A stretch of 64,000 bases of DNA from Streptomyces sp. NBC_00464 (GCF_036013915.1 NZ_CP107899.1:3224001-3288000); one strand, 5' to 3'. Positions 1 through 8,313 are shown, numbered from the stretch's first letter. Notes: a model not told the origin generated them from the letters alone. A program made the numbers and translations.

Positions 1-855
1 GGCCTCGCAGCCCTTGGCCGCGATCCACTTGGCGCCGGGGGCGACGCCCACACCGCCCTGGCCGACCATGGTGCCCATGGTGTGGGTGCCGTGGCCGTTG
101 TTGTCGCAGGGGGCCTCGGTGGTGCACTGGCCGGTCGCGTCGTACCAGTTGTAGTCGTGGCTGAAGGTGCCGTTGCCCAGGTTGCCCCGGTAGTTGCCCA
201 CCAGATCCGGGTGGTCGTACTGCACACCCGAGTCGACGTTGGCGATGACGATCCCGTCACCGCGGTCGTTGTACTGGTCCCAGACCTGATCGGCCTTGAT
301 GTCCTTGACGCCCCACTCGGGGGTGACTTCGGTGGCACCGGAGTCCGCGTCGGTCTTCGTGCCGGGCGTCGTGGAGGACTCGATCTCGTCGAGCGCGTAG
401 TGCTGCTCCTTGACGATGCTCGCCACATCGGACCGCTGGGCGAGCTCGTCGACGAGCTTCTGGTCGCCGGTCACCTTGACCGCGTTGTTGATCCAGAACG
501 ACTCGTGCCCGACCTTCTTCTTGTCGAGGAAGGCCGCCAGCGACTTCTGCGAGGTGCCGGCCTCGGCCCGCAGCGCGGAGAAGGCCGACTTCGCCTTGTC
601 CTTGTGCGCGCGCTTGCCCCGGGCGGCGGACAGGTCGGCCCGCTGCTTCATGACGACGAAGAAGGTCGACTCCTTCCCCTTGCCGACGGCGACACGGAGG
701 GCGGAGTCGACCTTGGCGGACGGGGCGGGGGTGGCGGTGGATCCGGAACCGGTGGCAGCGGTCGCGGACGGCGCCGCGCCGAGCACGGCCAGGGCCGTGA
801 ACGCGGTCGCCGCCCATGCGACGCCGCGGCGCCGGGGGCTTCTGGGTGGGTACAT
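1..855 (-). CDS. secreted S8 family serine peptidase (subtilase), N-terminal part
   Basis: The gene runs off the left edge, so only the first 285 codons are present. It starts MYPPRSPRRR at 855, followed by an Ala-rich hydrophobic segment ending near an ATA site, a typical secretion signal. Residues about 60-160 look like an I9-type inhibitory propeptide. The subtilase Asp motif (VDSGVQYDHPD) and the catalytic His motif (NNGHGTHTMG) follow; the Ser motif lies outside the window. A purine-rich stretch (GGCAGGAGTT) just upstream serves as RBS. The product should be exported, mature by propeptide removal and degrade protein outside the cell. Family assignment is secure; substrate is not known. 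Confidence 0.93.
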   Translation of the reverse strand, partial: MYPPRSPRRRGVAWAATAFTALAVLGAAPSATAATGSGSTATPAPSAKVDSALRVAVGKGKESTFFVVMKQRADLSAARGKRAHKDKAKSAFSALRAEAGTSQKSLAAFLDKKKVGHESFWINNAVKVTGDQKLVDELAQRSDVASIVKEQHYALDEIESSTTPGTKTDADSGATEVTPEWGVKDIKADQVWDQYNDRGDGIVIANVDSGVQYDHPDLVGNYRGNLGNGTFSHDYNWYDATGQCTTEAPCDNNGHGTHTMGTMVGQGGVGVAPGAKWIAAKGCEA

Positions 856-1001
856 GAGGGAGAACTCCTGCCGAGAGGGGGGTGCAGCAACCCGGCCGGG
901 CCTCCGGAAACCGGGGGCGGCACCGCAAGCTCGGCGAGGTGGTGCGTGAACCTAGGAGGAGCCCGTTACTGGGGTATTACTGGCCGCTTCTTCACGGTGG
1001 T

Positions 1002-1028
1002 TGTCACATGCGCGGGCCGGGCGGTGTC
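1002..1028 (+). promoter_or_regulatory. ECF41-type promoter (TGTCACA-N16-TGTC)
   Basis: TGTCACA at 1002-1008, a 16-bp spacer, then TGTC at 1025-1028, 38 bp before the ATG of the decarboxylase gene. The published ECF41 target consensus, as I recall it, is TGTCACA then CGTC; only the first base of the -10 element differs. The site precedes the operon that encodes the sigma factor itself, so autoregulation is likely. Inferred from motif match only. Confidence 0.7.
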
Positions 1029-1065
1029 TTCATGCCACACAGGCAGACTTCCAAGGAGAAACACC

Positions 1066-1644
1066 ATGGCACTGCGTATTTCCAAGGCCGAGCTCCCCGC
1101 CCAGCTCAAGGACAGCATGATCAAGCAGCTCGGGGCCGTACCCGAGAACGTCGAGGTGCTCTGGCACAGCCCCGGCGTCGCCCGGGACAACCTGGAGTTC
1201 GGCGGCAAGGTGGGCGCGTGGGACGCGGCCGAGGCGAGTCTCAAGTCGTTCGCGCACATGGCCGTCGCGGCCCAGGTCGGCTGCAGTTGGTGCCTCGACA
1301 TCGGGTACTTCCAGGCGCAGAACGCGAACCTGGATCTGACCAAGGCGAGCCAGGTGCCGCGCTGGCGGGAGTCGGAGGTCTTCGAGCCGCTGGAACGGGA
1401 CGTGCTGGAGTACGCCGAGGCCATGACGAACACGCCGCTGACCGTCACCGACGAGCTGTACGCGGGCCTGCTCGCCCGGCTCGGCCCTGCGGCGATGATC
1501 GAGCTCACCGCGTTCATCGCCTACGTCAATCTTGCGACCAGGGCGAACGTGGCGAACGGGGTCGAGTCGCAGGGCTTCTCAGCCGCGTGCGAGATCCCGC
1601 TGGCCGGGCGCCCGGAGAAGTCCGGCGTAGCGTCGGCGTCATGA
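1066..1644 (+). CDS. carboxymuconolactone decarboxylase / AhpD-like family protein
   Basis: 192-residue protein with a CMD/AhpD fold signature: a central helical segment with the redox pair Cys73-x-x-Cys76 (GCSWC) followed by a conserved LDIGYF stretch. The ATG at 1066 has an AAGGAG RBS at 1053-1058. Members act as peroxidases/disulfide reductases or as lactone decarboxylases; the CxxC pair favours a redox role. The stop overlaps the ATG of the next gene by ATGA, so the two are translationally coupled. CMD-type (COE) proteins are the genomic partners of ECF41 sigma factors, which is exactly the arrangement here. Precise substrate unknown. Confidence 0.9.
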   Translation: MALRISKAELPAQLKDSMIKQLGAVPENVEVLWHSPGVARDNLEFGGKVGAWDAAEASLKSFAHMAVAAQVGCSWCLDIGYFQAQNANLDLTKASQVPRWRESEVFEPLERDVLEYAEAMTNTPLTVTDELYAGLLARLGPAAMIELTAFIAYVNLATRANVANGVESQGFSAACEIPLAGRPEKSGVASAS

Positions 1645-2507
1645 CCGAGGACCCGTTCGTCGCGCATCGCAACCTGCTGTTCACGGTCGCCTACGAGATG
1701 CTCGGCTCGGCGGCCGACGCGGAGGACGTGCTGCAGGAGTCCTGGCTGCGATGGGCCGCCGTCGACCAGGCACAGGTGAACGACCCGCGGGCCTACCTCG
1801 TCCGGATCGTCACCCGACAAGCACTGAACCGGCTGCGCACGGTGTCGCGCAGCCGGGTGGACTACGTGGGCGAGTGGCTGCCGGAACCGCTGCTGACCAG
1901 CCCTGATGTCGCCGAGGACGTCGAGCTCGCGGAGAGCGTCTCGATGGCGCTGCTGACCGTGCTGGAGACGCTCGGGCCGACCGAGCGGGCGGTGTTCGTG
2001 CTCCGCGAGGTCTTCGACATGCCGTACGGCGAGATCGCCGAGGCCGTCGGGAAGTCCGCGGCCGCGGTACGGCAGACCGCGCGGCGGGCCCGCGAGCACG
2101 TGGCGGCCCGGCGGCCGCGGGTGCAGGTCAGCCGTTCCGAGCAACAGGCCGTGGTGGAACAGTTTCTGGCCGCGTTGCGCACCGGTCAGGTACGGGAGCT
2201 GATGGAGATCATGGCACCGGATGTGGTGCTGGTCGCCGACGGTGGCGGGATTGCGGCGGCCGCGCTCGCTCCGCTCCACGGGGCCGAACTGGTGGCGGCG
2301 GTGCTCGGGCGCGCGAACCAGGTGAAGGGGGTGGTCGAGACGATGCCGCTGTGGCTCAACGGCGCGCCTGCCGGCCGGATCGAGGTCGACGGCGAGCCGG
2401 CCGCGGTGAGCCTTGTGGTGGAGGACGGGCTGATCACCCGGGTCTATCTGGTGAGGAACCCGCGGAAGCTGACGCGGCTGGACGAACCTGCCGGAATCTC
2501 CCGGTAG
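1641..2507 (+). CDS. ECF41 (SigJ-like) RNA polymerase sigma factor with C-terminal SnoaL-like extension
   Basis: 288 residues. Region sigma2 spans about residues 5-75 and sigma4 about 110-160 (helix-turn-helix around MPYGEIAEAVGKS). The linker contains WLPEP and the C-terminal SnoaL/NTF2-like extension contains DGGG; both are hallmarks of ECF41 factors, whose extension controls activity in place of an anti-sigma factor. It begins with the ATGA overlap to the CMD gene, its expected ECF41 partner, and a matching ECF41 promoter lies upstream of the pair. It probably directs transcription of its own operon. The inducing signal is unknown. Confidence 0.93.
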   Translation: MTEDPFVAHRNLLFTVAYEMLGSAADAEDVLQESWLRWAAVDQAQVNDPRAYLVRIVTRQALNRLRTVSRSRVDYVGEWLPEPLLTSPDVAEDVELAESVSMALLTVLETLGPTERAVFVLREVFDMPYGEIAEAVGKSAAAVRQTARRAREHVAARRPRVQVSRSEQQAVVEQFLAALRTGQVRELMEIMAPDVVLVADGGGIAAAALAPLHGAELVAAVLGRANQVKGVVETMPLWLNGAPAGRIEVDGEPAAVSLVVEDGLITRVYLVRNPRKLTRLDEPAGISR

Positions 2508-2540
2508 ACCGACGCCCTGACTGCGGCGGCACTCGGCACC

Positions 2541-2573
2541 CGGCACCCGGCATCTGCTCGATGCCGGGTGCCG
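2541..2573 (+). terminator. stem-loop terminator after the ECF41 operon
   Basis: CGGCACCCGGCAT pairs perfectly with ATGCCGGGTGCCG (13 bp) around a 7-nt loop, 33 bp after the sigma factor stop and before the convergent glucanase gene. No clear T-tract, as is common in Streptomyces; it could serve both strands. Confidence 0.7.
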
Positions 2574-2615
2574 CTGGTCTGCCGTTCTACGGTTGAGTGC
2601 TTCTACGCGCGCGCC

Positions 2616-4658
2616 TCACCACGCCCCCGGCGCGGGTGGCGGCACGACCTCGGGCCGGTCGTTGCAGGTGATGGTGTTCGGCAGCAGCCAGGGGGCGAGC
2701 CAGTCGCCGTCGTTGCCGCCGAGGTCCGTAAGGGAGAACTCCGAACCGGTCGCGGGGAAATTGAACGACCCGCAGTTGTTGACGCCGACCGCGCCCACGT
2801 TGCGCGCGTCCACGTTCTCGAAGGTCGCGCCACCCGCAGCACGGGCGCTCAGTACCGAGGTGCCGGTGCCGTCGACCCTGATGTCCTTGAAGTGGACGCC
2901 CTTGATGCCGTACCGGTCCTTCACCGCCCAGTCGGAGACGAGCATGATCGCGTTGTAGGTGCTGTCGAGGTAGTGGTCACCGGTGACCCGGATGTCGGCG
3001 GCGTCGATGCTCTTGTCCAGGGCGAAGATCCAGAGCGCGCCGAGCCCGATGTTCCAGTTCAGCTCGTACGTACCGGCGCGGACCGTCGTGTTGTTCGTGA
3101 GGTCCAGCTTCCCGGTGAACGGCTCGGCGCCGAACCGGGAGCCGATGTGCAGGGCGCTGCCCTCGCGGACCGGGTCGGCCACGAGGTTGTTCGAGACGGT
3201 GATGTCGGTGCCGCCGTAGATCGCGATGCCGTTGGCGAGGACCGGGGTCTGGACGGTGTTGTGGTCGAAGGTGTTGCGGGCGTTCGCGGTCTTCTCGGAC
3301 CACATGGCGAGGCCGTCGTCGCCGGAGTTGCGTACGAAGGTGTTCGTCACCCGTGAATCGCTCACACCCGTATGGAAGTTGATGGCATCGGCGATCTGGT
3401 CGACGATGATGTTGTCGCTGATCCGCAGGTTCTTCATCGGGCCGTCGAACCACATGCCGACCTTGGTGTGGCTGATGTGCAGGCCCTCGATGGTCGAGTC
3501 GCTCATCGCGCCCCCGATGGCGTTGACCTGGTCGGTGTCGATGCGGCTCCGTACGTCGCCCTCGATGGCGAAGCGGGAGAGGTGGACGTTGCGGCTGCCG
3601 CCGTCGGCTGCGTCCTTGCCGTAGAAACCGACGCCGGTGTGGGTCGAGCCGTCGGCTGCCGGGGTGTCGAGCGCGACCTCCCGGCCCTTGATCTTCGTGT
3701 ACCAGTTACCGGCACCGGTGATCGTGACGTCGTCGACGACGATGTGCCGGTCGACCCGGTACGTACCCGGCGGGATGTACACCGTGAGGTGGGTGCGCCC
3801 GGCGAAGGCGATGGCCTTGTCGATCGCGTCCGCCGCATCGCGCCGGCCGGTCGGATCGGCCCCGAACGCAAGGACGTTGGCGGCGAGAAGCTCGACGTGC
3901 GGGCGCCCGACGAGCTCCGAGTCCAGCAGGTCGACCGTCGTCGACGCGGCCCGGCTGCCGGCCGGGACGGTGAGCCGTACGGTGTCGCCCGCACGGTACG
4001 TCCGGCCGAGCAGGAGCCGCTGCTCGTCGTAGAAGTGACTGGGCCGGAACGGCTTCTCCACGACCGGGGCGGGGGTCGTGGCGTCGGGCACGCAGGAGCA
4101 CTCGGTGATCCACCAGTCGGGGTGGAGCAGCCCGGCGCCGGGGTCGTCGGAGAACGGGTACTGGTTGTACAGCCAGGAGTACTGCGAGGTCAGCGTCATG
4201 GTGGAGCGCTTCTTGCCGTTCACCGCGACATCGAGCGGTGCGGTGATCCCGCCGCCGCCCGGGGCGTCCGGAATGCTGTAGCGCACGGTGATCGCGTTGG
4301 CCGCCGCCGGGAGCGTGAACTCGACGTACTGGCCCGGGGTCAGCTTGACCGCCTTACGGCCGGACGCCTCGGCGGGGAGCGTGTACGCGGTGCGGTCCGG
4401 GCCGATGACCGTCCCGTTCGTGGCCGCGTTCTCGGCCTCCTGCTCGACGAACGCCACCTTCGCGCCCCGGCCCGCGACGAGCGCCGGGTCCAGGGCGGCC
4501 CGGGTGACGACGGGGGCCGGGGCGGCGCCCGCCGGCGTCCCGGCGAGCACCCCGAGGCCGACGGCGGCAGCAGTCATCGAGGCAACGGCGGCCGCGCACA
4601 GTCCTGTTCGGCGCGGTCTTCGCGCTCTCGCTCCGGCAGCGGTGGTCTTCCATGGCAT
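2616..4658 (-). CDS. secreted GH87-like alpha-1,3-glucanase/mycodextranase with CBM35-like domain
   Basis: 680 residues if started at the ATG at 4658 (MPWKTTAAG), which is followed by an Arg-rich n-region and a long Ala/Val hydrophobic core: a clear secretion signal. Residues about 70-260 form a carbohydrate-binding beta-sandwich (AFVEQEAENA start, typical of CBM35-like modules). From about 260 a pectate-lyase-like region (VLAFGADPTGRRDAADAI) leads into a right-handed parallel beta-helix, with a paired acid motif SGDDGLAMW that resembles the GH87 catalytic region. GH87 enzymes cut alpha-1,3-glucans such as fungal cell wall glucan or mutan. A longer in-frame start at 4790 exists but lacks a sensible signal peptide. 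Substrate is inferred from family. Confidence 0.82.
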   Translation of the reverse strand: MPWKTTAAGARARRPRRTGLCAAAVASMTAAAVGLGVLAGTPAGAAPAPVVTRAALDPALVAGRGAKVAFVEQEAENAATNGTVIGPDRTAYTLPAEASGRKAVKLTPGQYVEFTLPAAANAITVRYSIPDAPGGGGITAPLDVAVNGKKRSTMTLTSQYSWLYNQYPFSDDPGAGLLHPDWWITECSCVPDATTPAPVVEKPFRPSHFYDEQRLLLGRTYRAGDTVRLTVPAGSRAASTTVDLLDSELVGRPHVELLAANVLAFGADPTGRRDAADAIDKAIAFAGRTHLTVYIPPGTYRVDRHIVVDDVTITGAGNWYTKIKGREVALDTPAADGSTHTGVGFYGKDAADGGSRNVHLSRFAIEGDVRSRIDTDQVNAIGGAMSDSTIEGLHISHTKVGMWFDGPMKNLRISDNIIVDQIADAINFHTGVSDSRVTNTFVRNSGDDGLAMWSEKTANARNTFDHNTVQTPVLANGIAIYGGTDITVSNNLVADPVREGSALHIGSRFGAEPFTGKLDLTNNTTVRAGTYELNWNIGLGALWIFALDKSIDAADIRVTGDHYLDSTYNAIMLVSDWAVKDRYGIKGVHFKDIRVDGTGTSVLSARAAGGATFENVDARNVGAVGVNNCGSFNFPATGSEFSLTDLGGNDGDWLAPWLLPNTITCNDRPEVVPPPAPGAW

Positions 4659-4855
4659 CGCAGGCCCGTTTCTCTGAGGAGTTCCGAGGAGGAGGGGTGG
4701 GGTGGGGAGGGGTGAACGACCAGGACGTCCGGGCGGGGCGGCCGCCGAGAAGGTGAGGCGACAGTAGGACCCGCACGTCCCGCCCCACAAGACTCCCGCT
4801 AGGAGATTTTCGCGAGCTTGCCGATTAACTGCACACTCTCATCATGTTTTTGCGT

Positions 4856-5305
4856 TCACCGGGCCACCTCGTTACGGAAGCCGACCTCGCGCTCAGCGGG
4901 CGCCTGGCGGACCTCGTGGGCCTTGCCGGTCTCACGGAGGATCAGCAGGCCAGTGATCGCGATCGCCGCCGAGGTCAGGCCGTGGATGCCGAACGCGGCG
5001 GCGATGGAGCCGTGGTGGGCCAGGACGTTGATCATGTCGCCGAACGGGGCGACGGCCTCCATCAGCAGGACCCAGCCCAGGGCCCGGCGGTGGCCCGTCA
5101 CCAGCAGGATGCCGACGACCAGGCCCATCGCGAATTCACGGATGCCCTTCATGACGAGGAATCCGTCGCCGTCACCGGCGGGCCAGTCCGGCAGGCCAAC
5201 GCCTGGAGTGGACGCCTCGGGGGCCAGGATGAAGGACAGCCCGAGGTAGAGAACGAACAGGGCGCAGACGGCGGCCAGGACGGTGTTGACGTTCTTCAGC
5301 AACAT
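4856..5305 (-). CDS. DUF4267 family small membrane protein
   Basis: 149 residues with four hydrophobic segments (first just after MLLKNVNTV, others around FAMGLVVGILLVTG, VLLMEAVAPFGDMI and SAAIAITGLLIL). This is the DUF4267 four-helix pattern. The start at 5305 has a strong GAAGGAG RBS. It lies downstream of, and on the same strand as, the ABM-domain gene, 130 bp away. Both are likely controlled by the divergent TetR regulator. Biochemical role unknown. Confidence 0.85.
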   Translation of the reverse strand: MLLKNVNTVLAAVCALFVLYLGLSFILAPEASTPGVGLPDWPAGDGDGFLVMKGIREFAMGLVVGILLVTGHRRALGWVLLMEAVAPFGDMINVLAHHGSIAAAFGIHGLTSAAIAITGLLILRETGKAHEVRQAPAEREVGFRNEVAR

Positions 5306-5435
5306 GGTGCTTCTCCTTCGACGTTCGACCTGGGAGCTCGGCGGCCTCGACGGCCGGGCATGGCGCATGGATGCGTGACTGCTCGGAGGAGGGCAGGAGT
5401 TCTCCGGCCGCCCTCCCCCGGGTACAGCTGCCGTG

Positions 5436-5786
5436 TCATGCGTCGATCTGCTCGAAGATGTGCGGGTACGACACGATGTCTTCGGGGAACTCGGCCGCCA
5501 TGCGCTGAAACTCCGGGCTGCCGAACGCCGCGGCGAGCGCCTCGGTCGACTCCCAGACCGCGACGTTCATCAGAAGCCGGCTGTCCGCCGTTCCCTTGTG
5601 CATCCGCAGGGAGACGAATCCCGGCTGAGCCTTCATGAACTCCGCCTGCCTCCGAAAGAGGGCCAGGAACGCTTCGGTCCGCTCCTTCGGGACGAAGAAG
5701 GTGTTGGCCAGGACGATGGGTCCGGTCTCCTCCTTGAACTGCGCGAACATCGGCGTACTCGGGTCCAGGCTCTGCAGCTTGGCCAT
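5436..5786 (-). CDS. antibiotic biosynthesis monooxygenase (ABM)-domain protein
   Basis: About 116 residues. The ABM ferredoxin-like pattern is visible: IVLANTFFVP, then an alpha helix (EAFLALFRRQAEFMKAQPGF) and VSLRMHKG with NVAVWESTEAL. Such proteins act as cofactor-free monooxygenases or haem-degrading enzymes, or are stress-linked proteins with no catalytic role. I prefer the ATG at 5786, spaced 8 nt from GAGGGAG, to the GTG at 5795. It is divergent from the TetR gene, with three operator copies in between, so it is the probable regulated target. Confidence 0.85.
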   Translation of the reverse strand: MAKLQSLDPSTPMFAQFKEETGPIVLANTFFVPKERTEAFLALFRRQAEFMKAQPGFVSLRMHKGTADSRLLMNVAVWESTEALAAAFGSPEFQRMAAEFPEDIVSYPHIFEQIDA

Positions 5787-5879
5787 CTTCGGCACTCCCT
5801 CTCACTGTCGCTGTTCCCACGGCACCGAGGCCGTCCACCGCCGCACTGGATCCAGCGGCACGCCAACGACCGCGGCAAG

Positions 5880-5950
5880 GCCAACGCTTGTTGGCCAACC
5901 AGTGTTGGCAAACGTAGAGCCATGAATCTGGACTGTCAACACGTGTTGGC
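5880..5950. promoter_or_regulatory. TetR operator array, GCCAAC-N4-GTTGGC, three copies
   Basis: Three inverted repeats share a 6-4-6 layout: 5880-5895 (GCCAACgcttGTTGGC), 5894-5909 (GCCAACcagtGTTGGC, overlapping the first by two bases) and 5935-5950 (GTCAACacgtGTTGGC, one mismatch). Extra half-sites lie at 5862-5867 and 5959-5964. They fill the divergent promoter region between the ABM gene and the TetR gene. This is where an autorepressing TetR protein would bind. Seen directly; binding itself is inferred. Confidence 0.82.
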
Positions 5951-5952
5951 CT

Positions 5953-6546
5953 ATGTTTGTTGGCATGACCGGCAGCACGGAGAACCAGCAGGCCGCACGG
6001 CGTTCCGACGCCACTCGCGCCGCGATCCTCGCCGCAGCCCGCGAGCGGTTCGCGGCGGACGGCTACGAGAAGGCGACCATCCGGTCCATCGCACGCGACG
6101 CGAAGATCGACCCGTCGATGGTGATGCGCTACTACGTCAACAAGGCGGGCCTGTTCGCGGCGGCCGTGGCGATCGACCCGGGGCTGCCGGGCCTTTCCCT
6201 CGAACCGCGCGAGGAGATCGGCCGCACGCTGGTGCGCCACTTCCTCACCCTGTGGGAGGAGAACGGCGAGCTCACCGCGCTGATGCGGGTCGGCGCCACC
6301 GACCAGGCCGCCGCCGATCGCATGCAGAGCGTGCTGCGCGAGCAGTTGATCCCGCTGGCCCGTCGGCTGGGCCACGAGCCGGAGCAGGCGCAGGCGCGGG
6401 CGGCACTGTGCGTCTCGACCGTGCTGGGGCTCGCGCTGACACGCTACGTACTGCGGTTCCCGGCGAGCGTCGCGCTCGGCCGCGAGGAGATCGTGGACTG
6501 GCTCGGACCCACGCTCCAGCGGTATCTCACCGCGCCCACGCCCTGA
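5953..6546 (+). CDS. TetR family transcriptional regulator
   Basis: 197 residues. The N-terminal helix-turn-helix covers about residues 18-65 (RAAILAAARERFAADGYEKATIRSIA, then DPSMVMRYYVNKAGLF), followed by a helical ligand-binding domain. No Shine-Dalgarno is visible for the ATG at 5953 or the in-frame ATG at 5965. Translation may be leaderless, or may start at 5965. It is divergent from the ABM/DUF4267 genes and the intergenic region is packed with its probable operator. The ligand is unknown. Confidence 0.92.
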   Translation: MFVGMTGSTENQQAARRSDATRAAILAAARERFAADGYEKATIRSIARDAKIDPSMVMRYYVNKAGLFAAAVAIDPGLPGLSLEPREEIGRTLVRHFLTLWEENGELTALMRVGATDQAAADRMQSVLREQLIPLARRLGHEPEQAQARAALCVSTVLGLALTRYVLRFPASVALGREEIVDWLGPTLQRYLTAPTP

Positions 6547-6610
6547 AGAACGCGCCGAAGCGCCTACCTGCGGCCCCGGTCGCGGCGCATGCCCTCAACC
6601 CGCCCCTCCC

Positions 6611-6853
6611 TCACCGAGGCAGCCGCCCCTCCCAGTTCACCTCCGTCACCCGCGCCCGGAGCACGAGCCCCGGCGGCGCCGGCCTGACACAGCCGGGCGG
6701 GCAGTCCCACTCCGCTCCCCCACCGGGCGGGCGCAGCTGCACATACGGGCCGACCCGCCCCATCACCCGGCCCACGCGCCCGTCCCGCGCATCGACCGCG
6801 AACGACCCGGGCTCCGGCGTACACGCCTCCAGCCCTTCAGCATCAGCCGTCAC
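6611..6853 (-). CDS. small hypothetical protein
   Basis: 80 residues from a GTG at 6853 (VTADAEGLEAC) with an AAAGAGGG purine tract upstream. It overlaps the 3' end of the preceding small gene by 11 bases, which suggests a coupled pair. The sequence is compact and beta-rich (FAVDARDGRVGRVMG, YVQLRPPGG), with two Cys in CPPGC; no family is recognised. It belongs to a cluster of small genes divergent from an XRE(DUF5753) regulator, a context common in Streptomyces. The GTG start is a choice based on spacing. Confidence 0.6.
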   Translation of the reverse strand: MTADAEGLEACTPEPGSFAVDARDGRVGRVMGRVGPYVQLRPPGGGAEWDCPPGCVRPAPPGLVLRARVTEVNWEGRLPR

Positions 6854-7082
6854 GACCGGCCCTCTTTCCTTCCAGCACCTGCGACAGCCGCAACGCCGTG
6901 GCGAGGTTGCAGCGGCCCAGGTCGAGGAGCGCGACCGGCTCGTCACCCGCGAACGAGACCGGGTCGATCCGCAGCGAGGGCAGCACGACCCCGACCCCCG
7001 CGAACCCGCCCCGCAACCGCGCCACCAGCTCCTCCGCCTCCCGCATCCTGCCCGCCACCATGTGCCGCTCCGTAGTCGTCAT
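6843..7082 (-). CDS. small hypothetical protein
   Basis: 79 residues starting MTTTERHMVAG with a good RBS (GGAAGGAAT). It has an N-terminal helical stretch (GRMREAEELVARLRGGF), a short beta segment with VVLPSLRIDP, and a C-terminal helix (CNLATALRLSQVLEG). No family is recognised. It is divergent from the XRE(DUF5753) gene, about 110 bp apart, and overlaps the next small gene. It may be part of the same regulatory module; that is inference from position only. Confidence 0.65.
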   Translation of the reverse strand: MTTTERHMVAGRMREAEELVARLRGGFAGVGVVLPSLRIDPVSFAGDEPVALLDLGRCNLATALRLSQVLEGKRAGRDG

Positions 7083-7195
7083 GATCCATTCCTTCCACTC
7101 TGAGTAGTTCCGATGCATACCCAGCGTGGCCAATCCCTCGTTAGCCTGGAAGAGGTGCAGTTCCAACAACGGCACGTGTGCCACAGGGAGTTGTC

Positions 7196-8038
7196 ATGCC
7201 AGGTCCCAGAAAGCTCGACCCCTCCTCCTCTCCGCGCGCTCTTCTCGGCGCCGAGCTCCGCCACCGAAGAGAGGAAGCGGGCCTCTCCCAGGCCGAGCTC
7301 GGCGCCCCGCTCTTCGTCAGCGGCTCGTTCATCGGACAGCTGGAGTCCGGGGTGCGGCGGATGCAGATGGACCAGGCGGAGAAGTTCGACGAGGTGTTGG
7401 GCGCGGACGGTTTCTTCGTACGGAACTGCGCGGCGCTGAAGAAGTCGAAGTACCCGGATCACTTCGCCGAGGCAGCTGAGGCAGAGGCCCGAGCCATAAC
7501 GATCAAGGAGTACGCGCCTCAGCTCATCCCCGGCCTGCTCCAGTCAGAGACCTACGCGCGGGCGGTGTTCCGGGAGTACCAGCCGACAGCCGTCGCCAGC
7601 GCGATCGACGACTTGGTGGCGGCCCGGCTGGAGCGCGCACAACTCCTCGCCGATCCAACTCAGCCAATGTTGTGGGCGGTCCTGGACGAGGCGGTATTAC
7701 GACGAACAGTTGGCGGACCTGGCGTGATGTCAGGAGCCCTTCACCACGTCGCGACGTTGGTCCAGCAGCATCGAATCATCGTGCAGGTCCTTCCGTTCTC
7801 AGCCGGCGGCCATGCCGCAATGGGAGGCGGCCTCAAGCTCATGGCCTTCTCCGATGCGCCTCCACTCGCCTACTTGGACGGGCTCGGAGCGGGACAACTC
7901 CTGGACGATCCAGACACGGTCAGCAAGTACGAACTGACCTACGATCTGGTGGTGGCCAGCGCGATCTCACCGGCAGCGTCCCTGGCCTTGATCGAGTCGG
8001 TGGCGGAGGATTACGAAAATGAAGCTCAGCGATTCTGA
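7196..8038 (+). CDS. XRE family regulator with DUF5753 domain
   Basis: 280 residues. An XRE helix-turn-helix lies at about residues 13-70 (LGAELRHRREEAGLSQAELG, SGSFIGQLESG), and the rest is the DUF5753 domain (YAPQLIPGLLQSETYARAVF, RLERAQLL, LPFSAGGHAAMGG). WhiJ-like regulators of this type are abundant in Streptomyces and are paired with DUF397 proteins, as here. The ATG at 7196 follows AGGGAG with 5-nt spacing. The 3' end overlaps the DUF397 gene by 20 bp, so the pair is co-translated. It probably controls development or secondary metabolism; the targets are unknown. Confidence 0.93.
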   Translation: MPGPRKLDPSSSPRALLGAELRHRREEAGLSQAELGAPLFVSGSFIGQLESGVRRMQMDQAEKFDEVLGADGFFVRNCAALKKSKYPDHFAEAAEAEARAITIKEYAPQLIPGLLQSETYARAVFREYQPTAVASAIDDLVAARLERAQLLADPTQPMLWAVLDEAVLRRTVGGPGVMSGALHHVATLVQQHRIIVQVLPFSAGGHAAMGGGLKLMAFSDAPPLAYLDGLGAGQLLDDPDTVSKYELTYDLVVASAISPAASLALIESVAEDYENEAQRF

Positions 8039-8285
8039 CTACGACCTGTCCACGGCGACCTGGCACAAGTCCTCGTACAGCGGCGGCAGCGGCGGGGACT
8101 GCCTAGAGGTCGCCACTTGGCGCAAGTCCACCTACAGCGACGGCAGTGGCGGCAACTGCCTCGAAGTCCTCGACGGCGTCCCCGAGATCGTCCCCGTCCG
8201 CGACTCCAAGGTGCCCGACGGCCCGGCGCTGGTGTTCCGCGCAGCGACCTGGTCGACCTTCGTGGCCGAACTGAAGAGGTCCTGA
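8019..8285 (+). CDS. DUF397 protein with an internally duplicated motif
   Basis: 88 residues. The DUF397 signature (W-K-S-Y-S-GGSGGNCLEV, then VRDSKVPDGPALVF and a final W-FV) is complete. Unusually, the first motif occurs twice in tandem: residues 13-31 (ATWHKSSYS..CLEV) and 32-50 (ATWRKSTYS..CLEV). The DNA repeats are 57 nt each at 8055-8111 and 8112-8168. The gene starts inside the 3' end of the XRE(DUF5753) gene. DUF397 proteins are the small partners of those regulators and have been described as antitoxin-like or as modulators. Confidence 0.92.
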   Translation: MKLSDSDYDLSTATWHKSSYSGGSGGDCLEVATWRKSTYSDGSGGNCLEVLDGVPEIVPVRDSKVPDGPALVFRAATWSTFVAELKRS

Positions 8286-8313
8286 GCAGAGCACCTTGTG
8301 CAGCGGAACACGT

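Noticed and set aside
6843..8285. Classical toxin-antitoxin pair around the XRE/DUF397 genes
   Set aside because: No toxin-like fold in the two divergent small genes; the arrangement is the common Streptomyces WhiJ-like module.
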